From the NCBI GenBank assembly GCA_039817415.1, contig JBCBVV010000004.1, forward strand, positions 62,001 to 126,000: a DNA stretch of 64,000 nucleotides. Direction: 5' to 3'. Positions 34,332 through 42,041 of the stretch are shown here, one piece after another; within the stretch, counting starts at the first letter, position 1; each line of letters opens with the position of its first letter. The translations under genes and the position numbers were made by a program. The DNA is from JALEFZ01 sp039817415. GTDB taxonomy: Bacteria > Bacteroidota > Bacteroidia > J057. Below the pieces are notes generated by a model that saw only the letters and a list, made by a program, of their open reading frames with translations, searched no databases and was not told the origin of the DNA.

Positions 34332-34937
34332 ATGAGGGTAAGATTTCTATTCACGATTTTCCTCCTTCTAATGGGAGGGCCTAAGCTTTGCGGTCAATCT
34401 TCCCTTGATGGCCTTGAGTTTGGCCTCAAGGCAGGTATCCACCGAAGCCAGATTTCTGGGGATGTTTCGACTTTTTTCAGTAGTAGATTTGCAGCAGGAG
34501 GCTTTGTACAATTCCAAACCCAAGAAGCTTTTGATCTACGCTTGGAAGTCCTACTTTCTCAATCTGGTGCCAACGACGCCAGCCGAAGGGAAAAAAACGG
34601 CCGATGGGAATACACCTATGCTACTATTCCCTTAACATTTGTCTTCCCGACCAAGAAGAATTCCAAACTTTCCTTCGAGGCTGGAATTCAACATCAATTG
34701 TTGATCGAAGCCATGTACAAGGATTCCGAAGGGATTTTTGACATCATATCTGAAACCAGAAATTGGGACTTTGGGGCCCTTGTGGGATTGATGTATCAGA
34801 TTGATTCCAACTGGTTCATACAATTTAGGATATATCAGGCTTTCTTCAACCATAGTCTAAGAACATGGACAGGAGACCGTTATTACAACCAGGATATTCA
34901 ATTACAAGTTGGATACAAGATCAAGGCTAAGAAGTAG
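34332..34937 (+). CDS. outer membrane beta-barrel protein (porin-like, PorT family style)
   Basis: A 201-residue exported protein with a signal peptide (MRVRFLFTIFLLLMGGPKLCGQ). The mature part is a series of amphipathic strands with the pattern of an eight-strand barrel: FGLKAGIHRSQISG, RFAAGGFVQFQTQEAFDLRLEVLLSQSG, YATIPLTFVFP, LSFEAGIQHQLLIEA, WDFGALVGLMYQID, and the C-terminal IQLQVGYKIKAKK. This matches the outer-membrane beta-barrel (PorT-like) domains common in Bacteroidota. The function is unknown. It follows the membrane-tethered HTH-like gene. The end overlaps the convergent 88-residue gene by 11 bp. Confidence 0.8.
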   Translation: MRVRFLFTIFLLLMGGPKLCGQSSLDGLEFGLKAGIHRSQISGDVSTFFSSRFAAGGFVQFQTQEAFDLRLEVLLSQSGANDASRREKNGRWEYTYATIPLTFVFPTKKNSKLSFEAGIQHQLLIEAMYKDSEGIFDIISETRNWDFGALVGLMYQIDSNWFIQFRIYQAFFNHSLRTWTGDRYYNQDIQLQVGYKIKAKK

Positions 34938-35193
34938 TCCTTTCCATTTCTAGGATAAACTTTTCCACTTTTTCCTGGGGCATTTCACAGGGTTTGAGGA
35001 GGCTACCTTTTTCCGTTAGATAATAATTGAAACTGATAAAATCATTCCCTCCTAGTTCTTCTCCATAGACCTTTAGGCTCTTACCCTGATTAAAATCTGA
35101 TCGGGACAGGCCATATTTCCTTCCATTATACACGACTTCAGAGTATCCAATTGGGATATTCCCAATGATCCAATCTATTCCTTTCTCTTTCAT
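34927..35193 (-). CDS. small conserved-looking cytosolic protein, unknown
   Basis: An 88-residue soluble protein with a compact pattern: a basic region around NGRKYGLSRSDFNQGKSLKV, a YGEELGGNDFISFNYYL core and a C-terminal KPCEMPQEKVEKFILEM helix. I recall similar short proteins with an EELGG(N/T)D...F(N)xY...LKPCEMP pattern in other bacteria, but I cannot name a family and do not assign a function. The start is the ATG at 35193. It is alone on the minus strand between the barrel protein and the sigma factor and overlaps the former by 11 bp at their 3' ends. Confidence 0.65.
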   Translation of the reverse strand: MKEKGIDWIIGNIPIGYSEVVYNGRKYGLSRSDFNQGKSLKVYGEELGGNDFISFNYYLTEKGSLLKPCEMPQEKVEKFILEMERTTS

Positions 35194-35263
35194 AATCAGC
35201 TCCTTAAAAATTATTCCTCTTTTTTTAAAGTAAATCGAAACTTGATCCGTCTACGTGGATGTA

Positions 35264-35833
35264 ATGACAATTTATGATGAACATAGTCCTCCTGTCCTGA
35301 CGGAATCCGCTGACGAAATTTTCGAGCAGTACCATCGGCTTCTCCTTTCTTTTATACGATCTAGGGTTGCGATGCAAATTGATGCTGAAGATATTCTGTC
35401 AGAAGTCTGGTTTAAGTTTTCGGAACAACACAAAAAACAGCAGTTAGAAAATGTCAAGGCCTGGTTATATCAGGTTGCTCGACATAAAATCATTGACCAT
35501 TACAGGAAAATCTATCCTCAATGGTTGGAAGATATGACCGGTGAAGAAGAACAAAGTGGAGAATGGCAAGAACGGTCAAGTATTGACATATACGAAGAAT
35601 ACGACGAAGACCCCATTGATCCTAAAGCGTTTTGGGAATCCCTATATGAAGCCTTGGACCAACTGCCCGAAAAACAAAGGGAAGTCTTTATCCTCCATGA
35701 ACTGGAAGGCCTTACGCTACAAGAAATCGCCGATGAAAAAACTGAGTCCTTGAAAACCATCATTTCAAGAAAGGGCTATGCCATCAAAAAACTCAGAACA
35801 TTGATGGAAGATTGGGATGAAGAAGAAAATTGA
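35264..35833 (+). CDS. ECF-type RNA polymerase sigma factor
   Basis: A 189-residue sigma-70 family protein of ECF length. Region 2 covers about 17-85 (FEQYHRLLLSFIRSRV, AEDILSEVWFKFSEQ, VKAWLYQVARHKIIDHYRK), region 4 covers about 125-180 (LDQLPEKQREVFILHELEGLTLQEIADE, then SLKTIISRKGYAIKKLR). The linker is very acidic, with an EYDEDP-like stretch. Three codons upstream, a GTG at 35255 is in frame; the ATG is preferred. The Hsp20 gene follows on the same strand after about 120 bp, with no anti-sigma gene next to it. The likely job is stress-responsive gene control with Hsp20 as a probable target or operon partner (inference). Confidence 0.93.
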   Translation: MTIYDEHSPPVLTESADEIFEQYHRLLLSFIRSRVAMQIDAEDILSEVWFKFSEQHKKQQLENVKAWLYQVARHKIIDHYRKIYPQWLEDMTGEEEQSGEWQERSSIDIYEEYDEDPIDPKAFWESLYEALDQLPEKQREVFILHELEGLTLQEIADEKTESLKTIISRKGYAIKKLRTLMEDWDEEEN

Positions 35834-35953
35834 GAGTCAGATTAAAGTAATTGACCATTCTGTTCGTCTCCCCTATTGAAAACAACAAAAAATTAACCCG
35901 GAAGGCTGTATCGCATTGGCAGCTGACAATTCGAAACCTCCTTCCATATATGA

Positions 35954-36373
35954 ATGATCATTATGTTTGGAAATTGGAAACATCGCCATCCAGGCCCAGA
36001 GTGGGAACGCATGGCAAGAAGAAGAATGATGAGATCCCCTCGTCGTGCCAAGTACAATGTACCTGTCAACATCATTGAGCGGGATGAAGAATTTGAGGTA
36101 TGGGTTTACGCCCTCGCCTTCGACAAAGAAAACATCAAAGTATCAGTTATTGAAGATACGCTTTACATCCACGGTAAAAGAGAGCCCGAAGAGGAGTATC
36201 CAAATTTCCTTCTTCACGAATATCCCATCAAATCTTTTGAAAGGAGCTTCGAACTCTCCCATCGTGTGGACAAAAGCAAGATCAAGGCAGTTTATGAAAA
36301 TGGAATTCTGAAACTGAAAATCGGAAAATCCGAAGCTGCCATCAATCCTGAAATCAACATCGATGTTGCCTAA
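35954..36373 (+). CDS. Hsp20/alpha-crystallin family small heat-shock protein
   Basis: A 139-residue protein with an arginine- and methionine-rich N-terminal arm (residues 5-30) and an alpha-crystallin domain (about 33-130): VPVNIIERDEEFEVWVYALAFDKENIKVSVIEDTLYIHGKR, then IKSFERSFELSHRVDKSKIKAVYENGILKL, the last part matching the A-x-x-x-N-G-I/V-L motif. Such proteins are ATP-independent holdase chaperones in the cytosol. It lies about 120 bp after the sigma factor gene and is closed by a strong terminator. The C-terminal anchoring I-x-I motif is represented by INIDV. The alternative start at 35963 (MFGNWKH) is equally plausible. Confidence 0.93.
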   Translation: MIIMFGNWKHRHPGPEWERMARRRMMRSPRRAKYNVPVNIIERDEEFEVWVYALAFDKENIKVSVIEDTLYIHGKREPEEEYPNFLLHEYPIKSFERSFELSHRVDKSKIKAVYENGILKLKIGKSEAAINPEINIDVA

Positions 36374-36398
36374 GGAATAAATCAACGGCTTAGACATA

Positions 36399-36432
36399 AG
36401 AGTCATTCCCGAAAGGGGATGGCTCTTTTTTT
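36399..36432 (+). terminator. rho-independent terminator after Hsp20
   Basis: A 12-bp stem with two G-U wobbles (36399-36410 pairing with 36415-36426), a GAAA tetraloop and a T-tract from 36426 to 36432. It ends the sigma factor/Hsp20 transcript. Confidence 0.9.
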
Positions 36433-37573
36433 ATTTCCCCTTCACAATTACTTCGAAGATCTTACTTTCTGCATACCCATTTACCCATTCGACTAGCAGC
36501 TCAATCTGATAGTTTCCTTGTTCCTTAGGAATTAAACTAGCTGCCTTCCAAAGCCCTCCTTCTCCATCGTAGACATAGTTCATGGGTAGGATTTTCAGGC
36601 CTTCAGGGGAAGATGAAGTCCAGGTATATCGTGCATCAGGATAATGAGGAGCTTTGAGCTTAGGGATGTTTTGTTGTCCAATAAAAAGGGTATCAGGTCC
36701 TTTCAGAAAAATGGCTTCATCCTTCTTTTGCCACATTTTAAAGTAGTCAATTTCAAAGCGTTGAGGAAAATTTGTAGACAAAGAAACATGGCAATTGCCC
36801 CTTGTATCAATCCTAAAAGGAGCTGAGCTAACGGTCCAACCACACCCTTTCCAACATCCATTGACAGCATTGTTCAAAAAGACCTGCATAGGCAGATGGA
36901 TGCGATCATCATTTAGGAGGGCCGATTTCAACTCCCCATTGACATATATTTTAATGCTGTCCTTTCGCCATTCTACCCCATAGGTATTGAAATTTTCACA
37001 GCCATCATTGCCTACATTGATATTATCGTACTCATGTTCCAGTTCCCCAGCATCTATGGAGTCATTGTCGATTACATCCCAAAAAAATCCTGCCTGAAAA
37101 CGGCTCCCTTTACACCCACAAAATTCAAAGATGTCAATTTCATTGTAGTCTTCAGCATCCTTGGAAAACAACCAGAAAGCTGGCCACATACCATTGCCCT
37201 TGGGAATCTTCGCACGAATCTCGTAGTAGCCATAGAGATACGTTCCTGCAGTTTGGACAGCTCCAGAGGTAAATGGCTTTAGCACCCCCCCACAACGAAC
37301 AGAGTCGGCTGTTGTCAACAGGACCAACATACTGTCCTCCTCCATCACATGTGCGGGTTTGTACCACATATCACATTCGCAGGCATTGAATCCCTGTGTA
37401 GTGCATTCACTCACTCCAGCAGGCCACCAGTGGGCGGCCAGTTTTCCATCATCGAATTGATCCTCTAGGACGAGTTGATATTGCTCCGAAGGGGGCTGAG
37501 CGAATAAGGAAAGATTCAGGCAAACACAAAGAAGGGATAGTGTTTTCAGGGCAAATGGGCAGATTCCATCCAT
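36431..37573 (-). CDS. glycoside hydrolase family 16 protein
   Basis: A 380-residue exported enzyme with a signal peptide (MDGICPFALKTLSLLCVCLNLSLFAQ). Residues 27-275 are a GH16 beta-sandwich with the active-site motif NEIDIFEFCG (EIDIFE, whose two glutamates are the nucleophile and acid/base) and the upstream WPAFWLFS. Members are endo-acting beta-1,3/1,4-glucanases, agarases or carrageenases; the fine specificity is not evident. A C-terminal Ig-like part (about 290-380) ends in ESKIFEVIVKGK, with no clear T9SS tag. The frame is open 20 codons upstream, but the ATG at 37573, 1 bp after the preceding YdeI-like stop, gives the proper signal peptide. Confidence 0.9.
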   Translation of the reverse strand: MDGICPFALKTLSLLCVCLNLSLFAQPPSEQYQLVLEDQFDDGKLAAHWWPAGVSECTTQGFNACECDMWYKPAHVMEEDSMLVLLTTADSVRCGGVLKPFTSGAVQTAGTYLYGYYEIRAKIPKGNGMWPAFWLFSKDAEDYNEIDIFEFCGCKGSRFQAGFFWDVIDNDSIDAGELEHEYDNINVGNDGCENFNTYGVEWRKDSIKIYVNGELKSALLNDDRIHLPMQVFLNNAVNGCWKGCGWTVSSAPFRIDTRGNCHVSLSTNFPQRFEIDYFKMWQKKDEAIFLKGPDTLFIGQQNIPKLKAPHYPDARYTWTSSSPEGLKILPMNYVYDGEGGLWKAASLIPKEQGNYQIELLVEWVNGYAESKIFEVIVKGK

Positions 37574-37574
37574 G

Positions 37575-38156
37575 CTACTTACTTTTTCTAGGCCTAAAAG
37601 GAGGAACTTTCTGTCCTTCTTTAGATGATTCAATTAGTATCTGAAGTCTTTTTTGACGGGTAGCTTCTTGTTTGGCGGACATCACCCACCGAATGACCTG
37701 TTTTTTGTAGGAAGGTGCGACTGTTTCGAAATAATGCCAGGCTTTTGGCTGTGCTTGAAGCGCTCGTTCAAATTCGGGGCTAAGGGAAAGTATACTTTTT
37801 TGAGCCTTTAATTCTTCTTCGTAAGCAAGGTCTCTTTCCTCAAAAGCCTTGATTCCAGCCTCAACCATCAAGCCTGTATCCAAGAGTAGATTGGCTTTCT
37901 CAACATTGGTCAGGCTCCATCGGCTTTTGCTTTTGCGTGGGGTAAGCCGAATGGCAAAAGACTTATCATCGATGGGCAATATTTTCCCTTCAGCCCAACC
38001 AAAACAAATGATCTCTATTTTGACTTCTTCCCAGCTAACCGTAGGTCTGCCTGATTCTTTTTTGTAAATCCCCACCCATAGCTCCTCTTCCGTTTGATGG
38101 AAAGACCGAAACCATTGGTGGAGATCTGCACTTGATTCAAAGAATTGAGGATTCAT
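37575..38156 (-). CDS. YdeI/OmpD-associated family protein
   Basis: A 193-residue cytosolic protein of the YdeI/OmdA group. The N-terminal domain (about 1-100) has LWVGIYKKESGRPTVSWEEVKIEIICFGWAEGKILPID and RLTPRKSKSRWSLTNVEKA, the family signature; the C-terminal part (125-185) carries LEALQAQPKAWHYFETVAPSYKKQVIRWVMSAKQEATRQKRL, the OmdA helical region. The molecular function is not established. It lies just upstream of the GH16 gene on the same strand (1-bp spacing), although the link in function is not obvious. Confidence 0.87.
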   Translation of the reverse strand: MNPQFFESSADLHQWFRSFHQTEEELWVGIYKKESGRPTVSWEEVKIEIICFGWAEGKILPIDDKSFAIRLTPRKSKSRWSLTNVEKANLLLDTGLMVEAGIKAFEERDLAYEEELKAQKSILSLSPEFERALQAQPKAWHYFETVAPSYKKQVIRWVMSAKQEATRQKRLQILIESSKEGQKVPPFRPRKSK

Positions 38157-38194
38157 TGTCTTGCCTTTTCAGCAAGATAATGAATGTAAAGGAG

Positions 38195-39010
38195 TTACTT
38201 TATCTGAATAAGTTTATTTCCAGTCCATTTGAATACTTTGTGGATATTCTTGGAAAATTCTGTTTCTCCTTCCTTCCCCTCTTCGTCATAGATGGTTTCA
38301 CCTGCCTGATCAAATACATGCAATTCTCCAGTTTTTCCGATTGGATCTGAAGGAAATACCATGTGATACGATTCAAAAAAACCAGAATCCCCCATTCCAT
38401 GGTCATCAAAAAATCTATGGACTTTCTTCCCATCAAAGGCAAAAATGGTACTTCCGTTAATTTCACCACAAGCTTCTGCAGAATATTCTAGGAAGATGAA
38501 TTCCTTAACACCATGAACCCCCTTGGGACCAGTCAATTTACCAGAATACATTCCCGAATAGGTTCTTACCCCCTTGAATTCAAAATCATCAACCTTATTT
38601 CCTTGGAAAAATATTTTCATCCTCGTCATTTCGCCTGTAGAGCCCTTCCCAACCAAAAAAAGGTAATCAGGATTGGTTCCTGCCTTTTCTCCCCAACGAG
38701 CCAATAAACCATCCCACATGTAGGCAATTTTACCATTGAAATGCACCTTTACCCAGAATCCTTCTAGGTTTCCAATGATTTCTCGTTTAAGAGTCTTCAT
38801 GATTTGAACGACATCACCTTCATTTACCTTACCCACAATTTCTCCATTAAGAGAAGGCATGGAACGAAGGTTAACATTGGTCGCAAACACATAACGGCTT
38901 TGATAGGCAGATACGATGTTGTCTTTGTCTATTTGGGCAAAGGATGAAGAAGAGAATAGTTGAAAAACGAGCAAGCTAAGGAAAATCGAAAATGGGGGCG
39001 TAAATTTCAT
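38195..39010 (-). CDS. exported SH3-domain protein
   Basis: A 271-residue exported protein starting MKFTPPFSIFLSLLVFQLFSSSSFAQ (signal peptide about 26 residues). A bacterial SH3 (SH3b) domain is at about 39-108 (YVFATNVNLRSMPSLNGEIVGKVNEGDVVQIM, then FWVKVHFNGKIAYMWDGLLA). The remaining 160 residues hold beta-type segments with no family I recognise (FEFKGVRTYSGMYSGKL, MGDSGFFESYHMVFP). SH3b domains often bind peptidoglycan, so a periplasmic envelope role is possible. It is on the minus strand upstream of the YdeI-like gene with a 38-bp gap. Confidence 0.8.
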   Translation of the reverse strand: MKFTPPFSIFLSLLVFQLFSSSSFAQIDKDNIVSAYQSRYVFATNVNLRSMPSLNGEIVGKVNEGDVVQIMKTLKREIIGNLEGFWVKVHFNGKIAYMWDGLLARWGEKAGTNPDYLFLVGKGSTGEMTRMKIFFQGNKVDDFEFKGVRTYSGMYSGKLTGPKGVHGVKEFIFLEYSAEACGEINGSTIFAFDGKKVHRFFDDHGMGDSGFFESYHMVFPSDPIGKTGELHVFDQAGETIYDEEGKEGETEFSKNIHKVFKWTGNKLIQIK

Positions 39011-39208
39011 CGAATAGTTATTTGTCAATTATACGAATACTTGGCATCCATGCTTCGTCAGGTAAATAGATATTGATTATCTGTAAAGATTCAAAGGGGA
39101 TTCGTGTCTATTGCCTACAAAATAGAACTTTTAGTTTGGCCTACATGCTATGACATAAGTTCTTGTAACGCCTTGGAACAAAGCTCTACCTTAAAGGTTA
39201 ATTTTCTT

Positions 39209-40366
39209 ATGCGCATCATATTATTTACAGGTAAAGGGGGAGTTGGAAAAACCACCACAGCAGCAGCAACAGCGCTCATGTGTGCCCGTCAAGGCTACAA
39301 AACCCTGGTCATTTCAACCGACCCAGCCCACTCTTTATCTGATGCCCTTAATGTGGAATTACAACCCGAACCTACCCCTGTGGCAGAAAACCTGTGGGGA
39401 CAAGAATTTGACGTGTATTATTCCATGAAGAAGTATTGGAATAACATGAGGGAGTTGATGCGTACCATCTTCAAGTGGCAAGGAGTAGAGAATATCGTGG
39501 CAGAGGAGCTATCTGTCTTGCCAGGTATGGAAGAAGGTTCGGCATTTTTATGGATAGAGCAATACTATTCTGAAAAAGCCTACGACGTATTGGTCATTGA
39601 TTCTGCTCCAACCGGGGAGACTTTGACTTTACTGTCTCTTCCCCAGGTTACCCAGTCTTGGCTGACCAAGGCATTCCCAGGTCAAAAGTTTGCCATCAAG
39701 ACCCTTGGAGGCTTTATGCGTAACGCCTTCGATATTCCCATTGACAAAGGATATGAAGAACTAGAAGCCCTTTTCGAGAAGTTAGAAAAGGTGCAGGAGG
39801 TAATGATCAATCCCGATATAACATCAATCCGTCTGGTCGCAAACCCTGAGCGCATGGTGATACAGGAGGCCAAACGAGCCTATACTTACCTACAGCTATA
39901 TGGCTACAATGTGGACGGGGTAGTCGTTAATCGAGTATTGCCTCAACAGGAAGATGGAAGTTTCTTTTCAGACTACTATCAGGCGCAACAAAAACACTTA
40001 CAAGACATTGAGGAGAGTTTTCAACCCTTGCCGGTCTTCAAAGTAATGCATCAGGGCAAAGAAGTATTTGGACTCGAACTGCTACAAAAAATAGGAGAAG
40101 CCATTTATCAAAACATAGATCCTACCCTCATCTTCCACAACGAGAATCCCTACCAGATTCGAGAGGAGAAGGGAGATTACCATTTAAGTATCAAATTGCC
40201 CTTTCTGAAGGATAAGGCCTATAAATTGGAGAAGTATGGAGATGAGCTTGTGATTGATATAGGCAACAGAAGAAAGAATATTTTCTTACCTAGGTTCGCA
40301 AATTTTCTAACACTATACCATCATGAGTACAAGAACTCAAGTCTCAAAGTGGTTCTAAAAAAGTAA
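39209..40366 (+). CDS. ArsA-family ATPase with C-terminal HSP20-like domain
   Basis: A 385-residue P-loop ATPase. It starts MRIILFTGKGGVGKTTTAAATA with the Walker A deviant motif GKGGVGKTT (8-16), then STDPAHSLSDAL, the signature SAPTGETLTLLSLP, and a Walker-type NRVLP segment near 255. The last 70 residues (YQIREEKGDYHLSIKLPFLKDKAYKLEKYGDELVIDIGNRR) resemble the HSP20-like C-terminal domain attached to some ArsA/GET3-like proteins. The protein could act in tail-anchored protein handling or anion transport; no arsenite-resistance genes are adjacent. The frame is open from 39104, but that extension lacks a P-loop and is not plausible. Confidence 0.92.
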   Translation: MRIILFTGKGGVGKTTTAAATALMCARQGYKTLVISTDPAHSLSDALNVELQPEPTPVAENLWGQEFDVYYSMKKYWNNMRELMRTIFKWQGVENIVAEELSVLPGMEEGSAFLWIEQYYSEKAYDVLVIDSAPTGETLTLLSLPQVTQSWLTKAFPGQKFAIKTLGGFMRNAFDIPIDKGYEELEALFEKLEKVQEVMINPDITSIRLVANPERMVIQEAKRAYTYLQLYGYNVDGVVVNRVLPQQEDGSFFSDYYQAQQKHLQDIEESFQPLPVFKVMHQGKEVFGLELLQKIGEAIYQNIDPTLIFHNENPYQIREEKGDYHLSIKLPFLKDKAYKLEKYGDELVIDIGNRRKNIFLPRFANFLTLYHHEYKNSSLKVVLKK

Positions 40367-40538
40367 AGTTGCTCGAAAGATTCGTAATGTTTTCTATGAA
40401 AGTGTAAGCTTTTTCCTTCAGAAAAAGAGAAGGTTCGAAATTCAGAATTTGCTATGCACTGAATACTCAACCGCAGTTCATTTTTAAGGGACTAGAGGCA
40501 ATATTGACCTATCCTGAAAACGACTTATCCACATGTCA

Positions 40539-40550
40539 TACCATTGGTAC
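40539..40550. promoter_or_regulatory. candidate operator, palindrome copy 1
   Basis: TACCATTGGTAC; its core TACCA-T-TGGTA is an 11-bp palindrome. An identical 12-mer lies 42 bp downstream. Distance to the GTG start of the lytic transglycosylase is 162 bp. Confidence 0.5.
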
Positions 40551-40579
40551 TCCTGCTTTGCTGATTTGGGTTAAAGGCT

Positions 40580-40592
40580 GTACCATTGGTAC
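40580..40592. promoter_or_regulatory. candidate operator, palindrome copy 2
   Basis: GTACCATTGGTAC, the same palindrome extended to 13 bp. It starts 42 bp (four helical turns) after copy 1. A third half site TACCAT at 40644 is 63 bp (six turns) farther on. Confidence 0.5.
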
Positions 40593-40700
40593 CATAAAGC
40601 CTTACTCGGACAATTGTATTGCGTATTTTTAGCTCATAGATCATACCATAGATCTTGGGTTAAGGCTTGCATTTTTCTCATTCTTTAACAGTTCTTCATT

Positions 40701-41867
40701 GTGACGCGAAAAGCAACTTCCATTGTAATTTCAGGCATCCTACTGGTCCTTACCATAATTCTTTGGCAGTTTGCTTCAGGATGGAATAACCCTAATTCCT
40801 TTCATCAAGAGGCAACTGCGTCGATCCACGAACAAGACATTAGCCACAAAACCGAATTCACGATTTTCCCCAATGACAGCTTGGCCAATTTTTGGGTCAA
40901 TGGCAAACTTATGAATCCAGCGCATTTGGATACCATGTTACAGGCGGCATTTTCCGTTGATGTACGTTCAGCTGATTTTTCCTGTATCAAAGTTATCTGG
41001 GATGAGCTATTGTATACCCAAAGATGGGACACCCTTCCCCAAACCAAGTTTTGGAGAAAAGTCATGAGCCTTCGTAAAGATTCAGGCATTGTCAACATCG
41101 CTTCAACACGTCAGATCATTGAAGTCATGAGCTTTGCAGAATGGGAAAGCAAAACCGACACCTTAAAAGAAGTATATCGCGATAGCGTAAGATTGGCGCA
41201 TGCGCTAGAAAAGAACGCAGCTATTTATATCACGGGGGGTAAAAAGCATTACTATCATTTTGATAGAATGCTCAAGCACATTGGATATGGAATTGAGGCC
41301 TTTTATGATAGAGGTGTAGATCCTTGGTATGCTCAGGCCATCCTCTTGATCGAAAGCCCTGGGCAGTTACAATTCTCTCCGGTTGGTGCTTATGGTTCGT
41401 TCCAGTTGATGAAAGAGGTCGCCATCGAGCAAGGACTCATTGTCAATGATACCTTGGACGAAAGGGAAGACTTCTTTAAATCTGCCTGGGCAGCAGCTGG
41501 ATTGATACAGAAGAGATGCCTGCCCAATATCCGACGAATGCTCCGCAAGAGAGACATTGAATACAAAGAAAGTGATCCCTTTTTCCGTATGCTAGTTCTA
41601 CATGCCTACCATGCAGGAGCAGGCAATGTAGAAGGGGCTCTTCAACAATTCGAACCCAGAGAGGGTGGTATTCCATTGATCCAAGAATTGTGGCGTACCG
41701 AGTATGGCGGGTTCAAAAATGCCAGCCAGAACTACTCTCAGGTCGCAATTGCTTCTATGATTGAACTTGACAGAATCATGACACATCTACCTGATACCAT
41801 TTGTCAGGAGAAAGATGTGATAGCCTTCGAAGAAACGGGCTTATCACTCGAACCTGCAGCTCCCTGA
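40701..41867 (+). CDS. membrane-anchored lytic transglycosylase (SLT domain)
   Basis: A 388-residue protein that begins with a GTG; no ATG nearby gives the same N terminus. A single signal-anchor helix (about 7-26) puts the rest in the periplasm. The SLT-like domain (about 195-360) has the catalytic glutamate E218 in ILLIESPGQLQ, then SPVGAYGSFQLMKEVA, and the later FFRMLVLHAYHAGAGNVEGAL, the usual AGAGNV signature. It cleaves glycan strands of peptidoglycan. Two palindromes upstream suggest regulated expression. A terminator follows. Confidence 0.88.
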   Translation: MTRKATSIVISGILLVLTIILWQFASGWNNPNSFHQEATASIHEQDISHKTEFTIFPNDSLANFWVNGKLMNPAHLDTMLQAAFSVDVRSADFSCIKVIWDELLYTQRWDTLPQTKFWRKVMSLRKDSGIVNIASTRQIIEVMSFAEWESKTDTLKEVYRDSVRLAHALEKNAAIYITGGKKHYYHFDRMLKHIGYGIEAFYDRGVDPWYAQAILLIESPGQLQFSPVGAYGSFQLMKEVAIEQGLIVNDTLDEREDFFKSAWAAAGLIQKRCLPNIRRMLRKRDIEYKESDPFFRMLVLHAYHAGAGNVEGALQQFEPREGGIPLIQELWRTEYGGFKNASQNYSQVAIASMIELDRIMTHLPDTICQEKDVIAFEETGLSLEPAAP

Positions 41868-41892
41868 TCTTAAATGCTGATAAATTTATGCT

Positions 41893-41923
41893 AATGGCCC
41901 GTCCTCATGGATGGGCCATTTTG
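41893..41923 (+). terminator. rho-independent terminator after the lytic transglycosylase gene
   Basis: Arms AATGGCCC (41893-41900) and GGGCCATT (41913-41920) plus four inner pairs, TCAT loop, then TTTG. Only a short T-run, but the 12-bp stem is strong. Confidence 0.8.
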
Positions 41924-42041
41924 CTAGGAGGAAAAAGAAAAAGTCAAAAAATGCCCTTTTGTGTCTTTTTATCATTTCATCTGTCAGAAATACCCTATAC
42001 CTTATTTGTTGATTTGTGTATTTTGGCCAAAATTTCTTGAG

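Larger units (their letters stand above)
40367..40700. other. 334-bp intergenic region with palindrome repeats
   Basis: This gap between the ArsA gene and the lytic transglycosylase gene has no plausible reading frame. It contains two copies of an 11-bp palindrome and a third half (listed separately), an AT-rich short hairpin (CTTTTTC-cttca-GAAAAAG, around 40409-40427) and one TTATCCACA at 40525-40533. It most likely holds the promoter of the lytic transglycosylase gene. Confidence 0.7.

Noticed and set aside
35851..36078. 75-codon frame between the sigma factor and Hsp20
   Set aside because: It overlaps the start of Hsp20 out of frame and has no motif; it could have been an anti-sigma candidate but has no membrane segment or zinc motif.
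39104..39208. upstream extension of the ArsA-family ATPase frame
   Set aside because: The ATP-binding motif begins near residue 8 of the shorter form, and the extension has no family-like sequence.
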